From NCBI GenBank assembly GCA_023134875.1, contig JAGLUH010000290.1:1-11370 (forward strand): a stretch of 11,370 nucleotides of DNA, written 5' to 3'. Shown piece by piece: positions 6,099-11,370 of this stretch (position 1 is its first letter; the number at the start of each line of letters is the position of its first letter). This DNA comes from Candidatus Zixiibacteriota bacterium (lineage in GTDB: Bacteria; Zixibacteria; MSB-5A5; CAIYYT01). The notes under the pieces are model-generated. The model ran no database searches and had not been told where the DNA came from. It worked only from the letters and a program-made list of their open reading frames with translations. Made by a program: the position numbers and the translations under genes.

Positions 6099-6278
6099 AT
6101 GAGTATGAAAGAAAACATGCGGGAGAATCTCTCCCTGCTGGCTGAGTTCTGGCGTTTTATCCGCTTTCGCAAACGCTACTGGCTGTTGCCTTTTGTGGCA
6201 ATAATCATTCTGCTTTCCGTATTCATTGTATTGACTGAGAGCAGCGCCTTTGCACCCTTCATCTATTCCCTGTTCTAA
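6099..6278 (+). CDS. DUF5989 (SxtK-like) small membrane protein
   Basis: A 59-residue protein with one membrane segment. The pattern EFWRFIRFRKRYWLLPFVAI (residues 15-34), then a hydrophobic helix to about 46 and the ending ESSAFAPFIYSLF, is the hallmark of DUF5989, whose members are about 50 residues. In saxitoxin clusters the third gene after the carbamoyltransferase (sxtK) encodes a protein of this size; I believe, but could not verify, that it is the same family. Start choice is uncertain: ATG 6099 gives 59 residues and sits one -10 distance from TATATT, while ATG 6117 gives 53 residues, closer to family length. The frame is open up to 6042 but that part overlaps the terminator. No function is proven. 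The basic patch before the helix predicts the N-terminus in the cytoplasm. It heads a three-gene run with the next two genes. Confidence 0.78.
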   Translation: MSMKENMRENLSLLAEFWRFIRFRKRYWLLPFVAIIILLSVFIVLTESSAFAPFIYSLF

Positions 6279-6326
6279 GACAAGGCCGTATGATCGGGGG
6301 AAACCCAAGCTACTGCCGGAGGAGTA

Positions 6327-7220
6327 ATGAAGTATAGGATAATCACCGCTCTCATTTTAACTCTAATCCTGCTGGTAGTCGCTCGGCGCGCCTCGATGCG
6401 ACAGCAACCGCCGATTCGAGAATCAGTGACTTTGAACAACCTAATCCTGACTCACAACTCAACTCATATTTTCAAAGGTGATACCACGAGCGCCGTGATA
6501 CCGGTGGAAATAAGGGGTCAGGCATTGTCGGCAGCCGAACGAGTTGCTTTCTACTATCGTCCCCGCGTAGCAGGAGAGAAGCAAGGCTTCGGCGATTTCT
6601 CCAGAATCGAACTCCAGCGAGTTCCGGCCAACACCCTAATCTACCGATGCGCACTTACCAATCAGGGACGGGGCACCGAGTTTGAGTATTATTTGCAACT
6701 GGAGGACAGCAGCGGCGTTGCATTGGCGACAATTCCGGCGGCCTGCCAAGTCGACAAGACCTCAACCCTCTGGCTGCGTTTTGAAGGCAAACAATCGACG
6801 CCCCTGCTGATCGCGCATATTGCCGGCATGTTCGGCGGTCTTTTTTTTGCTGTTCTCGCTTTCCTGACCTGCTTTGCCAATCTCAACGACACCAGGATCA
6901 ACATCCAACTGGGCCGGCAGGTTCTCTGGACGGTGATTATTCTCTTTCTGGGAACTTTTCCATTCGGTTTCTTAATCGAGTACCAGGTGTACGGCACCTA
7001 CTGGACGGGTATTCCCGTCGGGCGAGACATAACCGATTCCAAGGGTTTGATTGTCTTCCTTTGCTGGCTGGTCGCGCTAATCCTGCTCAAGGGGTCAGCA
7101 TTTGCTAAAGACCCAACTCGTAATCTGGTCAAGGTACGAGGCGCCAGGATCGTCGTTGTCTTCAGCCTGATCGTCACTTTAGCGCTTTATCTCATTCCCC
7201 ACAGCTCAGGCAATTTCTAA
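6327..7220 (+). CDS. Unrecognised membrane protein with periplasmic beta domain
   Basis: A 297-residue protein I cannot place in a named family. Residues 4-20 form a membrane anchor or uncleaved signal. Residues about 31-145 are soluble and beta-rich, including an AERVAFYYRPRVAG stretch (70-83), and look like an Ig-type sandwich outside the membrane. Four membrane helices follow at about 160-182, 198-218, 240-256 and 274-291. The loop GTYWTGIPVGRDITDSKGLI (223-242) resembles a conserved G-W-x-G-x-P-x-G-D-L-T-D-N-K motif I recall from uncharacterised membrane proteins of Bacteroidetes and Ignavibacteria. Two histidines (164 in the second helix, 292 just after the last) could be cofactor ligands, which is speculation. 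The start at 6327 has GGAGGAG directly upstream. It sits 48 bases after the DUF5989 gene and 39 before the SGNH gene, so probably co-transcribed. Confidence 0.75.
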   Translation: MKYRIITALILTLILLVVARRASMRQQPPIRESVTLNNLILTHNSTHIFKGDTTSAVIPVEIRGQALSAAERVAFYYRPRVAGEKQGFGDFSRIELQRVPANTLIYRCALTNQGRGTEFEYYLQLEDSSGVALATIPAACQVDKTSTLWLRFEGKQSTPLLIAHIAGMFGGLFFAVLAFLTCFANLNDTRINIQLGRQVLWTVIILFLGTFPFGFLIEYQVYGTYWTGIPVGRDITDSKGLIVFLCWLVALILLKGSAFAKDPTRNLVKVRGARIVVVFSLIVTLALYLIPHSSGNF

Positions 7221-7259
7221 GGCTGTACAAATGAATGGCCAGCAGGATGATCTCAGTCA

Positions 7260-8327
7260 ATGAATAGGCGCAGATATCTAAAAAGCGTCCTGTTCGCCCT
7301 GCTCATCCTGATGGTTATTTTCGGTGCCGCCGAACTGCTGATTCGCCTGGCAGGTCTTAACCCGCGCGTCGATAATCCCTTCTTCATGTTGGTGCGGGTA
7401 TTTGAGTATCCCGATTATTTTGAGAAGGATCAGACGCTTTTCTGGCGGCTGCGACGAAATGTCGACCAATCCCACGACTTTCTGGTGCCTGGTTCCTATC
7501 GCACCAATTCATTCGGTTTGCGAGGGGGGGAAGTTGATCTTGCTTCACTGGCAGGAGAGACACGGATTGCCTGTCTCGGCAACTCCTGCACTTTCGGCTG
7601 GCGTCTGGCGGAGAAGGATGCCTATCCGGGGGCGCTGCAAAGGGAATTAAATACAGTATCCGAACAGGGACAATTTGTCGTCTTCAATTGTGGCGTGCCG
7701 GGTTATTCGTCTTATCAGGGACTTCACATGCTTAAGATTTATCAGCCGGCGCTGCGACCTGACTACGTAACAATCTGCTACGGTTGGAACGACCAGTGGG
7801 CGGGCGGGTTTGATATCGAGGATAAAGATCAGCAGATGGCCGGCCAGTTCCTGCTCGATATTCAAAATATGATGTCACGCAGTTATCTTTATCGTTTCAT
7901 CAAGTATCTGCTGCTGGCTCGGTATGAAAAACAACGGGCGTATACCTTTGACCGTAAATCGCCTCGTTACCGGGTGTCCCTGCAAGACTATTATGACAAT
8001 TTGGCGGCGATGGTTGTTTACTGTCGGCAGCAGGGAATCATACCGATCTTGGTGACCGCGCCGGTCGGCGATGCCGATCCCGAAAATGATCTGCCCTACG
8101 AGATCTACCACCGTCTTTATAATCAGACCGTTCTTGCGGTCGCGGCGGAACTTGACGTAGCGCTGGTTGATGCTGCCGCCTGCTTTACCGATCATCCTGA
8201 GTTCTACGACGATACTCGCACAGACTATATCCACTACAACAAGCGGGGCGCCGAATGGATTGCGGCGCAACTGGCGGAACTGATAGATAATTACCGTGCT
8301 GAGATGATTGATCGATATGGTGAATAG
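7260..8327 (+). CDS. Membrane-anchored SGNH/GDSL-type hydrolase
   Basis: A 355-residue protein with an N-terminal anchor helix (about 9-31) that would place the enzyme on the outer side of the inner membrane. Block I is IACLGNSCTFGW (103-114): the catalytic serine is Ser109, with GNS where most members have GDS. Block II is NCGVPGYSS (143-151). Block III is YGWND (174-178), supplying the oxyanion Asn177. Block V is DYIHYNKRGAEWIA (322-335) with the catalytic Asp322 and His325. All catalytic residues are therefore present. The family includes esterases, lipases and acetyl transferases acting on lipids or glycans; the substrate here is unknown. SGNH hydrolases of this shape are often found beside carbamoyltransferase-SxtJ-DUF5989 genes. 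The Shine-Dalgarno is weak (AGGATG about 10 bases upstream). The gene ends nine bases from the oppositely oriented exported-protein gene. Confidence 0.88.
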   Translation: MNRRRYLKSVLFALLILMVIFGAAELLIRLAGLNPRVDNPFFMLVRVFEYPDYFEKDQTLFWRLRRNVDQSHDFLVPGSYRTNSFGLRGGEVDLASLAGETRIACLGNSCTFGWRLAEKDAYPGALQRELNTVSEQGQFVVFNCGVPGYSSYQGLHMLKIYQPALRPDYVTICYGWNDQWAGGFDIEDKDQQMAGQFLLDIQNMMSRSYLYRFIKYLLLARYEKQRAYTFDRKSPRYRVSLQDYYDNLAAMVVYCRQQGIIPILVTAPVGDADPENDLPYEIYHRLYNQTVLAVAAELDVALVDAAACFTDHPEFYDDTRTDYIHYNKRGAEWIAAQLAELIDNYRAEMIDRYGE

Positions 8328-8336
8328 CCCCACCAA

Positions 8337-11300
8337 CTACCACTCATAGCAGCCTGGTTCACCAGCATTGGCGGAACAGACCGGCGCTGCTCCGCTGCTG
8401 AAGATATAAGTGATCAGATAGACAACATCAGCGATATTTATCGCGCAGTTACCGTCGGCATCGCCAAGACACTCTCGCTGTGGCGGCGGCTGGCCGCCGA
8501 ACATGTAGCCTATCAGCCTTACTATATCCGAGATGTTCCACAACTCGTTGCCATCGGTATCGCCACACATGCAGTCAAACGCCAGACAGTGGGGTGCGTC
8601 GACAACCACATGATCGCAGATAAACTCCTCCGCCTTGACCACTGAAGCATGCAAATCAGCCAGTGATCTGGTCAGACCGTCATTACTGGCGACGATGATG
8701 ATACTGAAGGAGAACGTGTCAGCAGCGCCGATGGCGGCGTCGCGATCAATAACCAGAATACTGTTTAGATCATCAATCATCGCCGTCGCGGACCAGCTAT
8801 CAGTCGCCGGCAGATACTTCATCAGCGAGTCGACATGATAGCCGGAATCGGGGTAGACGTAGCGCTCGTTGTCCCAGACAAAGCCGCCGTCAGCCTGGGC
8901 GTTGCCTTGCTTGTCACCCCGGTAGGCGACACCGCCGTAGCGAATGTCGTTTTGTTCGGGAGAGCCGGCATATTGGCCCTGCTGATAGAGCAATTGCAAT
9001 AAGCTGTCAAAGCCGCCGGCGTTGTCGGTATTGGTATCGGCAGGTATGTCCCAGTCGACGGCGTAGGCGACAATAAGGTTGGTGACAGTTGCCACCCAGC
9101 CCGGTCCGGCGTAGAGATCAAAATGAGCGACATAGAAACCGGCGCTGTCAGTATGCTTGGGGGCATAGTATCTCGATTTGAACTCAATCGTCGAGTCCTC
9201 AGTACAGCCAGTACCCTCGGCATATTGATAAGCAGAGTAACTGGTGGAATCAATCGTCGTAGCGAAACGAGGAATCAGTTGGCGGCGAGGATTGTCCGGT
9301 GTTCTCCCGCCGGCCGAGAATATTCGCATATTCAGGTTGTCGCGCGCATTGCCGATAATCAGTGAGCCATCGTAAATATAATTGCTTGAATCAGAGAACC
9401 AACTGAACTGTGCACCCGTCTCCTGAACGGCGATGCGACTGACCTCGGAGACATTGAGCGCATTGGCAACGGTATGCAACCGCACATTCACCGGCTCGGG
9501 AAAAGGTGGTTGAGTTACATAAATCTCCACCGGTACCGTCAACACTTTCGCACCGCCTTCGTAGGTGAATTTGATCTCAGCCTGATATATGCCCTCCGAC
9601 GCGGGGCCGGTAGCAAACATTGTGAAATCATCAGAGTTGATGCAACCTGCCGGAATGGTTCCTGTCGTCGGCAGAACGCTTAACCAGTCGGTGCCGCTCA
9701 AGTAGACGATTGTAACAACATAGAAAGCGGAATCATTGCCGACATTGGTCACGGTAAAACCGGTGTCGACCGTCTGACCGGTATGGGTATGAAAGGGATA
9801 GCTAAAGTGAGCCGGCGATACCTTTAGATGTACATACCTCTCCATTGGGAAGCAATCGACGCTGTGAAACATCAGCGGACATTCGGTCGGACTGCCTTCC
9901 GCATCGCTGCCGCCGCCAGCCCAGCCACCGGCATCAGTGTCACCAACGTAGAGAAGGCGCAGCGAATCGCTGGTGTACATGACCGACGAAGACCAGTGTT
10001 CCGATTCGCAATCACCGGCGAGACAACCATTGTCAGGAGTATTGGTCAAATTGACTGGCGGACCCCAGGTCTCGCCGCCGGTCGTCGAGACCTGAGCATA
10101 GATTTCTCCATTGGCATAACCGGCGGCGGAACAATCCTCGGTGCCCGATGCGGTGTTGCCGCAGAAATAAGTATAGGTGAGATAGAGTCGGTGTTCACCG
10201 GTGACGGGATCGTAACATTCACTCAGGTTCTGCTTGGTGACATTGCGATTCCCGCGACCGGGCCCGCCGCATGACTGCGTATTGTCAGCGTCGATAACCA
10301 GACTGATGCAGTTGTGGCAATTGTCCCAATGGCGCAGCTTGCAAACCTGGTCGGAACCCTGACCGGTGGTGTGGTTGTAGGAGGGAGCGTCCCAGACAAT
10401 ATGCAGGCACCCATTATGATCATACATCGCCGTCAGATTCGTATAGGCGCGCTCCGGGTCGGTATCCTGGTAATTGGTGACATTGATTTTTGCGCCCCAG
10501 GTCAGACCGAGATCGAGAGATTCGATATAGACAACATCGTTGTTTAACTCATTGCCGGTCACCTCGCTCTTATCCCGCGGATCAATCCAGATAATCGCCA
10601 CCTTGTGGGAATTGGGGTCCTGGCGCACCAGACCGGAGACAACCGCGACCGAATCGATATAGGTACCGCAGGTGCCAAAGTAGGTGAAACCCGGGCCGAC
10701 ACCACGGAAATAGATCATCGATTTGAGGAGGTGGCCGTTGTCCGATTCGGTGGCGAGAACATGAACCACCGGATCGCTGCTGCCATCATCATCGAGGTGG
10801 ACAATCGGCCAGAGATAGTCACCGTCGGTGCCGTTGCTGTGCGCGCCGGAACAGTTGACCGTGGGTGTCCCAACCGGATTGAAAACACCGGCGCCGGAAG
10901 CCATATCAAGCGCCACATAAGATGAATAAGAACCAGCAACCAGACCGGCATGGAAAGAGACCATCGCTTTGTTACTGAAAACGTCACAATTCGCAAAACC
11001 ACCGTTGAGAAATTGAATCTCAAAACCACTGGTATCATGAGAGAATTCCCAGGTGCTGTCGACATAATGGTAGAAAGCCGAGTTGTAATAGGCGGCACAG
11101 TAATCGGAACTCAACGGCCCGCCTTTGTGCATCCAGGCAAAATGGATACGTCGGTCGACACCCTGAGCTATCTGACGACCCATCGATCCGTGATGCTGAC
11201 AGTCATACCAGGTGCTGCCGATCTTATAGCCGACAAAACGATCTTCCGGACCGGGGCGATAACCCATAGTGAATTGAGAGGCAGCGGCACCAACCGATAG

Positions 11301-11354
11301 CAGAAAGATCAATAACAGCAATGGGAAAAGAGAAAAAACACAAATCCTTTTCAT
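8337..11354 (-). CDS. Large exported protein with Asp-box repeats, Ig/BACON-like domain and C-terminal dockerin
   Basis: A 1005-residue secreted protein. The signal peptide MKRICVFSLFPLLLLIFLLS plus VGAAAS ends at about residue 26. Residues 30-505 look like a sialidase-type beta-propeller, with Asp-box-like ESLDLGLTWG (278-287) and VSTTGGETWG (422-431) and many cysteines that may form disulfides. No sialidase catalytic set was recognised, so it need not be an enzyme. Residues 508-614 form an Ig/BACON-like module (GTDWLSVLPTTGTIPAG at 554-570). Residues 620-920 are another beta-rich domain of unknown type. Residues 928-1005 hold a type I dockerin-like pair: CGDTDGNELWNISD (930-943) and GDADGNCAINIAD (964-976), with Ca-binding Asp932, Asp934, Asn936, Asn940, Asp943 and Asp965, Asp967, Asn969, Asn973, Asp976. 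The ATG at 11354 fits the signal peptide; only a weak GAGAA precedes it. Confidence 0.88.
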   Translation of the reverse strand: MKRICVFSLFPLLLLIFLLSVGAAASQFTMGYRPGPEDRFVGYKIGSTWYDCQHHGSMGRQIAQGVDRRIHFAWMHKGGPLSSDYCAAYYNSAFYHYVDSTWEFSHDTSGFEIQFLNGGFANCDVFSNKAMVSFHAGLVAGSYSSYVALDMASGAGVFNPVGTPTVNCSGAHSNGTDGDYLWPIVHLDDDGSSDPVVHVLATESDNGHLLKSMIYFRGVGPGFTYFGTCGTYIDSVAVVSGLVRQDPNSHKVAIIWIDPRDKSEVTGNELNNDVVYIESLDLGLTWGAKINVTNYQDTDPERAYTNLTAMYDHNGCLHIVWDAPSYNHTTGQGSDQVCKLRHWDNCHNCISLVIDADNTQSCGGPGRGNRNVTKQNLSECYDPVTGEHRLYLTYTYFCGNTASGTEDCSAAGYANGEIYAQVSTTGGETWGPPVNLTNTPDNGCLAGDCESEHWSSSVMYTSDSLRLLYVGDTDAGGWAGGGSDAEGSPTECPLMFHSVDCFPMERYVHLKVSPAHFSYPFHTHTGQTVDTGFTVTNVGNDSAFYVVTIVYLSGTDWLSVLPTTGTIPAGCINSDDFTMFATGPASEGIYQAEIKFTYEGGAKVLTVPVEIYVTQPPFPEPVNVRLHTVANALNVSEVSRIAVQETGAQFSWFSDSSNYIYDGSLIIGNARDNLNMRIFSAGGRTPDNPRRQLIPRFATTIDSTSYSAYQYAEGTGCTEDSTIEFKSRYYAPKHTDSAGFYVAHFDLYAGPGWVATVTNLIVAYAVDWDIPADTNTDNAGGFDSLLQLLYQQGQYAGSPEQNDIRYGGVAYRGDKQGNAQADGGFVWDNERYVYPDSGYHVDSLMKYLPATDSWSATAMIDDLNSILVIDRDAAIGAADTFSFSIIIVASNDGLTRSLADLHASVVKAEEFICDHVVVDAPHCLAFDCMCGDTDGNELWNISDIVRLIGYMFGGQPPPQRECLGDADGNCAINIADVVYLITYIFSSGAAPVCSANAGEPGCYEW

Positions 11355-11370
11355 AACTATGGCATTCTCA

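Overview
The window most resembles a chromosome segment of a Gram-negative, deep-branching bacterium of the FCB type, possibly Candidatus Zixibacteria. This is inference. It rests on a large exported protein ending in a dockerin-like repeat pair, on an SxtJ/DUF5989/carbamoyltransferase gene set, and on a TGS-domain GTPase of a style common in uncultured phyla. No mobile element, CRISPR array, tRNA or rRNA was seen.

Layout. Positions 1-203 hold the 5' end of an exported-protein gene on the minus strand. It has a strong upstream promoter near 521-549 and a long untranslated leader. Positions 716-841 hold a candidate small RNA on the minus strand, with its own promoter, a C-rich apical loop and a terminator. 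Next, all on the minus strand, come a cytidylate-kinase-like protein (1100-1807, with its own promoter and terminator), a SxtJ-like membrane protein (1925-2338) and an O-carbamoyltransferase (2340-4154). The last two form a tightly coupled pair. An HU-type DNA-binding protein (4266-4565) ends in a textbook terminator directly upstream of the carbamoyltransferase promoter. After a divergent intergenic region, the plus strand carries a TGS GTPase (5034-6032), a DUF5989 (SxtK-like) micro membrane protein (6099-6278), an unrecognised membrane protein with a periplasmic beta domain (6327-7220) and a membrane-anchored SGNH hydrolase (7260-8327). The last gene is a minus-strand 1005-residue exported protein with Asp-box repeats, an Ig/BACON-like domain and a C-terminal dockerin (8337-11354). 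It meets the hydrolase gene tail to tail with a gap of only 9 bases.

How the genes may work together. Carbamoyltransferase, SxtJ and DUF5989/SxtK proteins are known to occur side by side (sxtI-sxtJ-sxtK in saxitoxin clusters and relatives elsewhere), often with an SGNH hydrolase. Here the set is present but split into two transcription units of opposite direction, with HU and a GTPase between them. The membrane components plus an extracytoplasmic hydrolase suggest membrane-associated carbamoylation of a lipid, glycan or small molecule, with an ester-active enzyme on the outer face. The substrate cannot be read from the sequence. The two exported proteins at the window edges look like surface or secreted proteins unrelated to that module.
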